Assembly (NCBI GenBank): GCA_963729795.1
Contig: CAVSPC010000016.1
Location: forward strand, 1 to 64,000
DNA from: CAWBBA01 sp963729795
GTDB lineage: Bacteria; Desulfobacterota; Desulfomonilia; Desulfomonilales; Desulfomonilaceae
Direction: 5' to 3'
DNA: 64,000 bases
The position numbers and the translations under genes are program-made. Of the stretch, positions 52,701-60,177 are shown piece after piece. The notes under the pieces were generated by a model that had not been told where the DNA came from, ran no database searches, and saw only the letters and a list, made by a program, of their open reading frames with translations. Numbering within the stretch: position 1 is the first letter of the stretch; every line of letters starts with the position of its first letter.

Positions 52701-54900
52701 GAGGGTTGACTCTGACGCGAACAATCTCGAAATGCAAAAGCGTGAGTTGATCCGATTGGGCGACATCCTGACGAAATTGGGAGACGTCGAAGGCGCACTC
52801 AAATACCAGACAAAAGCATTGAACCTGGCGCGGGAAACCAAGGATGAGCGCGCTGAAGCACGCGTACTGACTCGTATGGGAACCTCCTACCAAATTCTTG
52901 GCCGGCCGCGCATTGCGCTCGAGAACTACAGCAGCGCTCAAGAAATGCGAACGAAACTTGGCGATCAACGAGGGGTCGATGAAAATCTGCTGCAGATCGC
53001 GCTGGTAACTTCCATTCTCGGGAACTTCGAAGATGCCGTTGGCGACCTTAAGCAGGCTTTCAAGATAGCCCACGCATCTGAAGATCGCAGCATGCTGTGG
53101 AAAGCGTACTTTATCATGGGACGGGCCCTTGAAGGCAAGCGGAGCTACGGCGAAGCGCTTGAGGCATACAAGAAGGCCATCACCATACTTGAGGCCATGG
53201 AGGCTGACATAATCGAGGAGTCCGACGAGGACAACTTTATCTTTGGGGGCAAAACAGCTCTTTTTGAGACTACGTTGCGCGTACTGATGACCCTTGCCAA
53301 AAAGGATCCGGAAGGAGCGTACGACAGTCAGGCGTTGAGAATCGTAGAAAAGCTGAAAGCCGCGGAATTCGAAAACACTTTGTCGCGTATCAATGTGGAC
53401 AGCTTTTCAGACTTGCCCCAAGATTTGTTAGTGAAAGAGAAAAGCCTGAAGCTTAGTCTGAGAAAACTTAACGCCCGCCTTGCGGAGGTACTTTCCAAGG
53501 GAAAGAAGGAACAGTCACAGATTCAGAAGCTGCTCGATGAGCGTCGAGCCAAAGAAAGAGCATTCGCGAGCCTGAAAGAGCGTCTGACTAAGGAATATCC
53601 CGCGTATGCTGACCTGCGTTATCCTAGGCCGCTCTCCGTTCACCAACTCCAGAAAGAGGTGATTGATCCTGACGAAGCGGTTTTGGAGTTCATGGTGACT
53701 CGAAGCAGAACGTACATATTCGCCCTGGACAAGCACCGATTTCACACCTATTCCGTAGAATATTCCAGCAAAGACCTCGAAAGGGATGTCGATCTTCTAA
53801 CGAGATCCTTACGCCGCGCAAATACGCAAAGCAACTGGGACCCTTCAATTGCGTATCGCCTCTATTTCTACCTGATCAAGCCGGTCGAATATTTTCTCGC
53901 TGGAAAGAAAACCGTAGTTGTGATTCCGCACGGGCCACTTGCCGCGCTCCCCTTTGAAATCCTTGTTGATTCGAAGGAACATGCGGACAAAAGATTCTGG
54001 TCGGCAACGGACCGCCCTTCATATTTGGTGGAGAAATACGCTTTCGATTATGCCCCTTCTGTCTCCGTGCTCGCCAGCCTTCGAGCAAGAAAAAGCGATC
54101 GCGTTCCCGGCTGGAACCTGGTAGCTTTCGGAGATGCCATTTATCGTGATGAAGAAAAGAAGCGAAAGCTCAACCCAGGTGCCGAGAAGCTAATTAGTTC
54201 ACTGGCCGGTGATTTTGCTGGATCAAGAGGGTCGGAGTTAAAGCCGTTGCCGGGGGCTCGCAGGGAGATCTCCGAAATTGTGAAGATAGTCGGGGGGCCT
54301 ACGCAGACGTACCTCGGAGCCCAAGCCACCGAAACGCTCTTCAAGAAGGCCGACCTGAGCCGCTACAAATACATCCATCTCGCCACCCACGGTTTGCTTC
54401 TCAGCGGAGCAGGAAGACTGCAACAGCAGCCAGCGATAGTGTTTTCGCTTTTCGGTGACAGAGAAAATGACGGCTTTCTCCAACTCGGCGAGGTATTTGG
54501 CCTAAAGCTCAATTCCGATCTTGTAGTGGTTTCGTCCTGCTTGTCTGCGGGAAAGTGGAATCCCGGTGAGGCCAACGGCCTACTCAGCCTTTCCCGAGCG
54601 TTTCTCTTTGCAGGAACCGATTCGGTAATCCTGAGCACATGGCAGGTAAACGACGAAAGCACGGCACGACTATTCATAGAAATGTACCGCAACCTCAAGA
54701 AAGAGTCTAAGGCTGAAGCGTTGCGTCAAGCCAAGCTTACCCTTCTGAGGAATCCGAGCACCAGCCATCCATTTTATTGGGGGCCTTTCATCCTCTTGGG
54801 AAACTGGAAAGTAAGGTACAGCCTAACTGCCGGCAAAAGTGACACAGAGGATCCGGGCATCAGGACTCCGTCCGCGTGGAAAAAGCTGCTACACATGTGA
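49783..54900 (+). CDS. giant exported TPR-repeat CHAT-domain protease
   Basis: A 1705-residue protein with three regions. Residues 1-30 are a signal peptide (LLISGAVAITLVAVSYAGDA). Residues about 40-145 are a disordered, Lys/Pro/Ser/Thr-rich linker. Residues about 150-1190 contain roughly 22-25 tetratricopeptide repeats, many of the GDRRGEA...ALxxLGxxYxxxGDxxKAL type. The C terminus (about 1370-1690) is a CHAT caspase-like peptidase: VVVIPHGPLAALPFEIL, the catalytic His in YIHLATHGLLL (H1536), and the catalytic Cys in VVVSSCLSAGKW (C1586), then GLLSLSRAFLFAGTDSVILSTWQVND and HPFYWGPFILLGNW. The intact dyad predicts an active, TPR-gated periplasmic or surface protease. Its ligand and target are unknown. 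GAAGGGAAG precedes the ATG. Confidence 0.94.
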   Translation: MIESFKTRLLISGAVAITLVAVSYAGDASGSALLLAQANGFTAFKGTPIEAMMAGESKSETPKDAPHPPVGQPSKAAKQTAQEKSSQPDSSVGVTSPPKQNVNTNESDGAEKTATVSQGTGEGKKPEGTKRSGAPKPADSSKVEGIHGLLKNASKLAKTAEHEKALETYQLALKKASAVSDQKLAAAALEGAARMAHQLGHDRKALEYVNRAININLATKNAQARSLDYLLAGRILMAQSDYAQALKSFEAALKIIPNSEAGKMPKLLEDMAVSYLRLHRDPEAISTYNRLLNIYAKAGDNESVARVNVLIGEIQVSRSDYKAAGVNFKKAESIYRDLKRQKELGDTLFRIAYLDQTNGDFAAARKAVEEGRSMIDEDSEAAATALPLVVKGMDAYNQGKLIQAVKNLRSALSSYEESGDRIMAERVRLLLGKLELDRSRFESALELGGKALQQFRQLSSSGGEAAAMNLIGEVYYRQGFVQKALEYGQGALAAAKKINDRNQSVLSRMLMAEIYISTGDAQSASRVLKEAVQDAKAGINRRSKSLLGLAVAKYRFDREACEKALQDATQARKDFVQINDRRGVADCDHLMGLIYELRGERKKAFNQLEQALTEHRAMGDRFGEGRDLTALGVHFKSLGDQEKAMQNFQTALDMRKGMGDRRGCAATLANIGNLFRHRNQLAEAQQDLEQALAVYRDLSDKKGEADVLTNLGNVDAARGSQSAALEKLASALKLHREIQDSRGTSTDLVSMGRLYLARGDLQNATDTLEEAERVNKRIRNPRGEVAILGELAMLQRAKGNSPKAVSLLKQALDMGSQIGDAKLVSSIHLKMASVLEDSGEYSKALSLLRETFAAMKEQGDRKGELWALGGIGVIQVKTEDYENALHSLHEALDLRSELGVPPSQSRDLEFYLGEIYEGFRDLERALEYYYKSLAMAQVPGNDAALGRIYERIGDVYCQMDEYAKAREFIEDALRVDSDANNLEMQKRELIRLGDILTKLGDVEGALKYQTKALNLARETKDERAEARVLTRMGTSYQILGRPRIALENYSSAQEMRTKLGDQRGVDENLLQIALVTSILGNFEDAVGDLKQAFKIAHASEDRSMLWKAYFIMGRALEGKRSYGEALEAYKKAITILEAMEADIIEESDEDNFIFGGKTALFETTLRVLMTLAKKDPEGAYDSQALRIVEKLKAAEFENTLSRINVDSFSDLPQDLLVKEKSLKLSLRKLNARLAEVLSKGKKEQSQIQKLLDERRAKERAFASLKERLTKEYPAYADLRYPRPLSVHQLQKEVIDPDEAVLEFMVTRSRTYIFALDKHRFHTYSVEYSSKDLERDVDLLTRSLRRANTQSNWDPSIAYRLYFYLIKPVEYFLAGKKTVVVIPHGPLAALPFEILVDSKEHADKRFWSATDRPSYLVEKYAFDYAPSVSVLASLRARKSDRVPGWNLVAFGDAIYRDEEKKRKLNPGAEKLISSLAGDFAGSRGSELKPLPGARREISEIVKIVGGPTQTYLGAQATETLFKKADLSRYKYIHLATHGLLLSGAGRLQQQPAIVFSLFGDRENDGFLQLGEVFGLKLNSDLVVVSSCLSAGKWNPGEANGLLSLSRAFLFAGTDSVILSTWQVNDESTARLFIEMYRNLKKESKAEALRQAKLTLLRNPSTSHPFYWGPFILLGNWKVRYSLTAGKSDTEDPGIRTPSAWKKLLHM

Positions 54901-55053
54901 TTATTACAGTACGAAAACTGCAGGAAGCATGTTCATCATGAACCTGGCGAAGCGTCGCCAAATGCTGCCGCGAGTATTGTGCAGTGCAAGCCGAAAATTT
55001 ATCATGCTTTTAAGAGCCGGTTTCTCCACTCATGATAATCTAAGGAAATGATC

Positions 55054-55335
55054 ATGAAGATTGTTGTGGCTATGCTACCTATTTTTCTCTTCCTTTCCCA
55101 GGCAGCAGCCGCGAAGAGTTGCGTTCAATTCAATAGAGAATTGGCCGAACTCAGGCTCGAATATCAAACCTATGCAAACAGCCCTTCGGCCAAGTCGGGT
55201 GGCATCACGTTTGATGGGCTCGTGGAGATCTTGGACAAGATTGTAGCGCTTCAAAGCGAAATGAGAAAAGCTAACTGTAAAGTTCCGCCGCGGAAGAAGC
55301 AAGAGGGAAGGCGATATATGTTCCCGCGCCGCTAA
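55054..55335 (+). CDS. small exported protein of unknown function
   Basis: A 93-residue protein with a signal peptide (MKIVVAMLPIFLFLSQAAAA, cleavage before KSC). The mature part is about 73 residues, helical, with two cysteines (KSCVQF and KANCKVPP) that could pair. It ends in a basic tail RKKQEGRRYMFPRR. ATG 55054 is chosen because AAGGA lies 7 nt upstream; the ATG at 55048 is too close to the same site. It lies 153 bp after the TPR-CHAT gene on the same strand and could encode a ligand, inhibitor or substrate of it. That is only a suggestion from position. Confidence 0.7.
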   Translation: MKIVVAMLPIFLFLSQAAAAKSCVQFNRELAELRLEYQTYANSPSAKSGGITFDGLVEILDKIVALQSEMRKANCKVPPRKKQEGRRYMFPRR

Positions 55336-55422
55336 GATTTGAATCTATAAACCGCTTCGTGGGCTTCAGAGGAGGATTACATCGCGAGGTGCGGGTCCCG
55401 CGGACACTTGCAGAGGATAACA

Positions 55423-56208
55423 ATGGTCGGTGAAGGAATAAAGACCGCCGCACGCTTGATATACGGGGCGAAGAAGATAGTTGTTTTCACAGGAGCAGGG
55501 ATATCGACGGAGTCGGGAGTTCCCGATTTCAGATCACCCGGAGGGATCTGGTCGCAATACAATGCTGACGATTTGACTTACCAAAAATTCCGCGCAAACG
55601 AGAAGTATCGTAAAATTTACTGGGGTTACGACCGTGCCAGATATCCCGCCATGAGAGATGCGATTCCAAATTCCGCGCACAAAGCCATCGTGGAAATTGA
55701 GAAAAGCGGACGTCTTTCAGCCATTGTGACCCAGAACATTGACGGCCTTCACCAGAAAGCAGGTAGTTCGGCAGAGAAGGTTTATGAGCTTCACGGAACC
55801 GTGCGGGAGATCACCTGCCTGGATTGCCATGCGCGATGGCCGCGGGAGCTAATCACTGACGAAATGGATCGGCAAGGGATTGAAGTCGCTTATTGTAAAC
55901 TCTGCGGCGGGCCGCTAAAGTGCGCCACCATCGCTTTCGGACAATCGCTACCCGCGGATATTCTGGAGAAATCGTTTTCTTTGGCTCGCGACTGTGATCT
56001 TTTTCTTACTATAGGCTCTTCTTTGGTGGTCCAGCCGGCAGCTTCATTGCCCATCGAGGCCAAACGAGGCGGGGCGGAACTGGTGCTGGTGAATCTTTCC
56101 GAGACCCCTTACGATCAACTCATGAATGTCATAATCAGAGGAAAAGCGGGGCCGGTTATGGACGCGATAATGACAGAGTTCCGTAGCATTTTACTGGATA
56201 TGAATTGA
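55423..56208 (+). CDS. cobB: NAD-dependent protein deacylase (Sir2 family)
   Basis: Sirtuins remove acetyl or longer acyl groups from lysines with consumption of NAD. The 261-residue product has the NAD-binding GAGISTESGVPDFRSPGGIW, the catalytic segment IVTQNIDGLHQKAGS with ELHGT, the zinc-binding cysteines CLDCHARW...YCKLCGGPLK, and AFGQSLP with TIGSSLVVQPA and VLVNLSETPYD. All are conserved, so it should be active. Without the Tyr-Arg pair of desuccinylases, a deacetylase is more likely, although IYWGYDRARYP in the flexible loop has a Tyr...Arg context. ATG 55423 is preceded by GAGGATAACA. Confidence 0.94.
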   Translation: MVGEGIKTAARLIYGAKKIVVFTGAGISTESGVPDFRSPGGIWSQYNADDLTYQKFRANEKYRKIYWGYDRARYPAMRDAIPNSAHKAIVEIEKSGRLSAIVTQNIDGLHQKAGSSAEKVYELHGTVREITCLDCHARWPRELITDEMDRQGIEVAYCKLCGGPLKCATIAFGQSLPADILEKSFSLARDCDLFLTIGSSLVVQPAASLPIEAKRGGAELVLVNLSETPYDQLMNVIIRGKAGPVMDAIMTEFRSILLDMN

Positions 56209-56299
56209 TAATCAGCCATGGGCCATGTGACGGCGAACGAAAACTGAGGATTTCGGGCGCGAATAGCATGGTGAGTTCGACTGCCGCGCCGATGAAACA

Positions 56300-56320
56300 G
56301 ACCCCGGCGAAACCGGGGTC
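56300..56320. terminator. hairpin between sirtuin and rpsI genes
   Basis: GACCCCGG and CCGGGGTC form an 8-bp stem with a 5-nt loop between convergent genes. No long T-run follows, but its position between two gene ends suits a bidirectional transcription stop. Confidence 0.55.
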
Positions 56321-56360
56321 CCAATATATGCATGATGAATAGAACGGATTTCGGAGGGTA

Positions 56361-56753
56361 TCAGCGCTTGGAAAACTGGAAGCTTGCACGCGCACCGCGT
56401 CTTCCATATTTCTTGCGCTCCTTAACTCGGGAATCTCGGGTGAGAAACCCTGCGCTTTTCAGGATCGAACGGTAAGCGGGATCCACGTCGAGCAGAGCTT
56501 TGCTGATGCCGTGCTTGATCGCTCCAGCTTGACCCGAGAGCCCACCGCCATGAACACTGGCTATAATATCGAAGCGTCCGAGTGTCTGGGTCAGTTCGAA
56601 CGGCTGCAAAAGGACCATTCTGGAGGTTTGACGGCCGAAATAATCATCCAAGGGACGCTCGTTTACTACGATTTTACCTGAACCAGCCGTAAGCCAGACC
56701 CTGGCTATAGCGTTCTTTCTCTTCCCAGTCGCATAGTGGCGATCATCACTCAT
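56361..56753 (-). CDS. rpsI: 30S ribosomal protein S9
   Basis: The 130-residue length is typical. It opens with YATGKRKNAIARVWLTAGSGKIVVNERPLDDYFGR and ends with SRVKERKKYGRRGARASFQFSKR, the basic tail that reaches the P-site tRNA anticodon arm. It follows rplM after 15 bp, the conserved rplM-rpsI pair. Confidence 0.97.
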   Translation of the reverse strand: MSDDRHYATGKRKNAIARVWLTAGSGKIVVNERPLDDYFGRQTSRMVLLQPFELTQTLGRFDIIASVHGGGLSGQAGAIKHGISKALLDVDPAYRSILKSAGFLTRDSRVKERKKYGRRGARASFQFSKR

Positions 56754-56768
56754 GTTGCTTCTCCAGAA

Positions 56769-57197
56769 CTAAAGCTGATAGGGTGCAGGCTTTTGAGCGG
56801 AATGCGGATGTGACTCATCCGGATAAACCTTCAATTTGGTCAACTGAGCCCGCCCCAGAGTGTTCTTCGGCAGCATACCCCTAACTGCCAGTCGAAACAT
56901 TCGTTCAGGTTTTTCCTTGAGCAGTTTTTCAGCATTGGTGGACCTCAGTCCTCCGGGATACCCGCTGTGGCGGTAGTAGATCTTCTGCTGGAGCTTCTTT
57001 CCGGTGAGACGCACTTTGGATGCATTAACAATGATCACAAAATCTCCGGTGTCCATATGGGGCGCGAATTGAGGCTTGTGCTTTCCCCTCAGGATTCGAG
57101 CGGTTTCAGCGGCAACCCGCCCCAGGACTTTATCCTTGGCGTCTATGACGAACCATTTTCGTTCAACTTCCCCTTTTTTAGGGGTCCAGGTTTTCAT
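56769..57197 (-). CDS. rplM: 50S ribosomal protein L13
   Basis: The product is 142 residues, exactly the usual length when started at ATG 57197 with GAGAGGT 6 nt upstream. Motifs are WFVIDAKDKVLGRVAAETARILRGKHKPQFAPHMDTGDFVIIVNA, KIYYRHSGYPGG, and AVRGMLPKNTLGRAQLTKLKVY. First gene of the rplM-rpsI operon; its promoter is described at 57228-57256. A reading from 57212 adds five residues and is not needed. Confidence 0.97.
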   Translation of the reverse strand: MKTWTPKKGEVERKWFVIDAKDKVLGRVAAETARILRGKHKPQFAPHMDTGDFVIIVNASKVRLTGKKLQQKIYYRHSGYPGGLRSTNAEKLLKEKPERMFRLAVRGMLPKNTLGRAQLTKLKVYPDESHPHSAQKPAPYQL

Positions 57198-57227
57198 GGA
57201 ACACCTCTCCATACATACAAACTATTA

Positions 57228-57256
57228 TGTTTAGCACCCACTCTGGGGGGTGTCAA
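57228..57256 (-). promoter_or_regulatory. promoter of rplM-rpsI
   Basis: Read on the minus strand, TTGACA (57256-57251) is followed after 17 bp by TAAACA (57233-57228), about 31 nt before the start codon. The -35 is perfect and the -10 is moderate. Confidence 0.55.
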
Positions 57257-58125
57257 GGGAAATGCAGCCAAGACTAGCAAGCATTTGCGTTTGTCGGGGA
57301 GCTTTCAGTTCATGTCATGGGGAGGAGTGAAATCTCGCTTCGCCCGGGAATGCAATCTAACCCCCGTAAATACGGCTGTCAAAATAATGCCTCTTTGGCA
57401 GTCCAGTGCAAGAATCGGGATGACGGGTGTTTTGCGGCCATTCCCGCGTACGCGGTCCCGCGGGAAGAGGAACAGACTGGCCCCCCGACCGGAGTCAGGT
57501 GTTACTGTTTCATTCTCGGAAATCGTCCAAGAATTTGGGCACCTACTGTGTGGGAAACGATTGCTTCGTTTCATCCTTAGCAATGACATGGAATCGACAG
57601 TTCGTCGGCTCTTCGCTATTGTGTGTGGGCACGATCCCAGGCCGGATTCGACCAAATTCTCATTGACATTTTTCAGAAATCTAGCAAAATCAAGGCCAAT
57701 CCGGCATGTTATGGGGCGGACGCTGGCCAGGGTTGTGTTGCATGAAATCTCATAGAATTACTGGCCCCCCAAAGACAGTCTAGGAGAAATGTGGGGTGCC
57801 CACGGGGTATGACTAGCTCACACACAGCGTCGGCGTAAAGTAAGGTCCGGGGGGATCTCAGATCTTCAAAGCAGTGAACGGATCAGAACCAGAATCTTAC
57901 GATTCAAGGCCTGTCCCTGCCGAGTCTGCCCAGGGGAACCTCCACGCACCACCTGATGTCTCATGAATCATTGGTGCCGGAAGACGCTGTGCAATGGCGT
58001 CTTATAAGGACACGAAACTGCGTCTCCGCATCACATGCGGATCAATTTGATTATTGTTAGGTTGGAGTGGACTGGATGTACTGTCACAGCCAACACTGAT
58101 TACTTTTTCCTCTAGAGCGATACCC
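57257..58125. other. gene-free region with degenerate palindromic repeats
   Basis: About 870 bp without a supported gene. Two degenerate dispersed repeats are visible on the minus strand: a 'GTCATTGC...GAAGCAATCG' unit around 57550-57600 and a 'GCGGGAATGGCC...CCCGTCATCCCGA' unit around 57415-57475. The ORF at 57305-57655 is formed by these repeats. From about 57700 to 58050 nothing is seen. It marks the edge between the ribosomal operon and the accessory region. Confidence 0.5.
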
Positions 58126-58836
58126 ATGGCGTTAGAGACTCACAGCCCCGGTATACTCCGTGTCGCATCTGCTTTGCCTGATCCACCGTTCGAATTCATG
58201 GATGGCGCGATACCGACGGGCTTCGACGTTGAGCTGATGCAGGCAATTTGCGCGGACCTCGGCCTGGAATGGCGGCTCGTTCACTACACCGGCGGGGATT
58301 TCAACGGCATATTCGACGGGCTGGCGAACGGGTCGTGGGATTGTGTTGCGTCGGGAACGACGATCACGCCGGAACGCCAGACCGTGGCGACATTCTGCGC
58401 CCCGTACATAGAATCCGGTCAAAGCCTCGTCTGCAACATCAAGGAATCGCCTAACGTGCACTCTGTCGATGATCTAGGCCGGATGGTCATCGGTGTACAG
58501 CACGGAAACACTTCTGAGCCCGTGGTACATCGCCTAAAGGCGCTGGGCCGCGTGGCGGACGTTCGCGCGTATGCCTACCACGAGATCGGCGTGATGTTGG
58601 ATGACCTGGAAGCCGGGACGATTGGCGCTGTGATGAAGCTGGCCCCGGTGATGCATTGGTTAATCAGAAATCGACCTTCCTTGCGCGTGGTGCAGGAAGG
58701 AATCACCGATGAAAAATTGGGCGTAGCCGTACGATTGGGTAACCTAGCCTTACGCCAGGCCATCAACGAAGCACAGGGCCGACTTCGTCAGCGCGGGGTT
58801 CTGGGCAAACTCACAAGGAAATGGTTGCAGGCATGA
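58126..58836 (+). CDS. SBP_bac_3-type amino-acid-binding protein without a signal peptide
   Basis: A 236-residue type-2 periplasmic-binding fold protein: ILRVASALPDPPFEFMDG, TGFDVELMQAICADLGLEWRLVHY, GIFDGLANGSWDCVASGTTITPERQ, and the second-lobe motifs VIGVQHGNTSEPVV and LEAGTIGAVMKLAP. These are the motifs of polar amino acid ABC receptors. Yet neither this start nor upstream codons give a signal peptide. It therefore seems to be a cytoplasmic ligand-binding protein or a truncated one. Its stop codon overlaps the start of the cupin gene (ATGA at 58833), so the two proteins are made together. Codon use is richer in GCG/CGC than in neighbouring genes, which hints at lateral transfer. Confidence 0.82.
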   Translation: MALETHSPGILRVASALPDPPFEFMDGAIPTGFDVELMQAICADLGLEWRLVHYTGGDFNGIFDGLANGSWDCVASGTTITPERQTVATFCAPYIESGQSLVCNIKESPNVHSVDDLGRMVIGVQHGNTSEPVVHRLKALGRVADVRAYAYHEIGVMLDDLEAGTIGAVMKLAPVMHWLIRNRPSLRVVQEGITDEKLGVAVRLGNLALRQAINEAQGRLRQRGVLGKLTRKWLQA

Positions 58837-59168
58837 TTCGTTGTATCCATTTGTTTACCGGGTCCGACGGGCGGTCTCATGTCGAAGAGACAACGATCCC
58901 CATGGATGTCTTGCAAACGGCAACGGCCGTACACTTCGAGGAGACTGCGGCCGGTTCAGCGCTCGACTGGCATACCGCGCCGTGCGTCCAATACGTCATT
59001 ACGCTATCTGGTACGCTCGAATTTACGACGCGCGACGGTGAGACCTTTGTCTTGCATCCCGGTGACGTGTTGTTCGCTGCCGATACGACGGGCAGCGGCC
59101 ATCGCTGGCGGCTGATTGACGATCAGCCTTGGCGACGCGTATACGTCGAATTGAGTCAACCCGCTTAG
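58833..59168 (+). CDS. small cupin-domain protein
   Basis: A 111-residue single-domain cupin: HFEETAAGSALDWHTAPCVQYVITLSGTLEFTTRDGETFVLHPGDVLFAADTTGSGHRWRLIDDQPWRRVYVEL. The first cupin motif has only one clear His (DWHTAP) and the second has GHRWR, so a bound metal is possible with about three ligands. It is translationally coupled to the binding protein before it (4-bp overlap). Small cupins of this sort are isomerases, dioxygenases or sugar-binding sensors. With a ligand-binding partner, a role in handling the same small molecule is plausible but unproven. Confidence 0.85.
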   Translation: MIRCIHLFTGSDGRSHVEETTIPMDVLQTATAVHFEETAAGSALDWHTAPCVQYVITLSGTLEFTTRDGETFVLHPGDVLFAADTTGSGHRWRLIDDQPWRRVYVELSQPA

Positions 59169-59224
59169 TCGGCCGAAGAGGTCAGGACACGGAGCCGTCG
59201 CGGGTTCAGGTTTCTTGCGCCAAC

Positions 59225-59630
59225 CCTTTGGGAGTGAGCATCAAAGCCCTCCTCAAGCCACGAAGAACTACCCGTGAAATCCAAACGGTGTGTAGTGCCA
59301 GATTTCATGCCGATTGTTTAGCGTCGCTCGCGGCCAAAGCACATGGCGAAGATTGGGTGAGGTACAAGGCCCCTAACGGCGCCTCACTTCATCTAGCACT
59401 AGAGTGGCTCCGCCCTTTCGCAGTTGGTGCAAAAACACATGAAAAGTTCGTGCACTCCGGAGTAAAGTTTGATCAGGTGCGCCGTGAAGCCGGCTTGAAT
59501 GGGTTCCCCGGTACATGGGATCCGAAGAATGCATCTTATCTTTACCAGCTAGCAGCCCACCTTGATGAGGCATACGCAGCCTTGGCTGAATACCTTTCAA
59601 AGAGACCTGTTCCTTGGATCGTGCTGTGTA
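59225..59630 (+). pseudogene. remnant of an alginate lyase-family protein
   Basis: Within an open frame (59129-59863) the segment around 59320-59620 reads AAKAHGEDWVRYKAPNGASL, followed by LALEWLRPFAVG and, further on, YLYQLAAHLDEAYAALAEYL. The 'DLWxYxAPDGRSLxxALDYLxPYA' pattern is the C-terminal part of the alginate-lyase (AlgL-like) superfamily. No N-terminal catalytic region precedes it; the frame starts inside the end of the cupin gene. After about 59640 the reading is unrelated. I treat it as a truncated, non-functional relic. The family call is from the motif only. Confidence 0.5.
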
Positions 59631-59897
59631 TTCCATCACTCGATATCGGCGGCCAACTCCCGTCGAGCAGAGGTAAACAACCTCTAAAGAGCTTCTCCCG
59701 GACCACAACTCTGTGGCCCATCGTAATTCCGAATATGTCCGGTGGAAGGGAATATGAGATCTGGCACACAAAAGAAACGAGGCCTCCATTCTTTTTTCTT
59801 GAATTCCAGATTCGATTCATGTCAACACTGAGTCTAGTAGACCGCGATTTAAAAGTCAGGTGAGTATCGATTACTTCGAACGATACCTGGTGCGGAT

Positions 59898-60116
59898 TTG
59901 GCTATACATGTCGGACAAGGGGGACAAGTTAACCGCTATGATTACCACAACGCTGACTATTCGTTCAGTAGCTTGAAACATCTTCTTCAGTCGGTGGGCT
60001 TGACACAGATCCGGCGCTTCGAGTTCGGCTCCCTCATCTTTGTGCCCTTCCGAGGCAGTATGTGGGCGGAAGTTAACGGAGCGCTCGTGTCGCTGAACGT
60101 GGGGGCCACTAAATAA
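59898..60116 (+). pseudogene. C-terminal remnant of a SAM-dependent methyltransferase
   Basis: The 72-codon frame reads VNRYDYHNADYSFSSLKHLLQSVGLTQIRRFEF and ends VSLNVGATK. The string 'NRYDYHxxxxSFxxLxxLLxxVGFxxIRxxE' and the closing 'SLNVxATK' are those of small methyltransferases in polysaccharide clusters, which normally carry a SAM-binding domain of about 130 residues before this point. Here that part is absent. The remnant is 62 bp before the GT10 gene. Confidence 0.5.
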
Positions 60117-60177
60117 TACGCGTTCAAGGGGACAAGTGTAACGACTTGAAATCACGCTGTAGGAACTGTTACACAAA

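Noticed and set aside
57305..57655. 116-residue minus-strand ORF upstream of rplM
   Set aside because: Built from degenerate palindromic repeats (GCAATC and GGAATG units); no start context and no domain.
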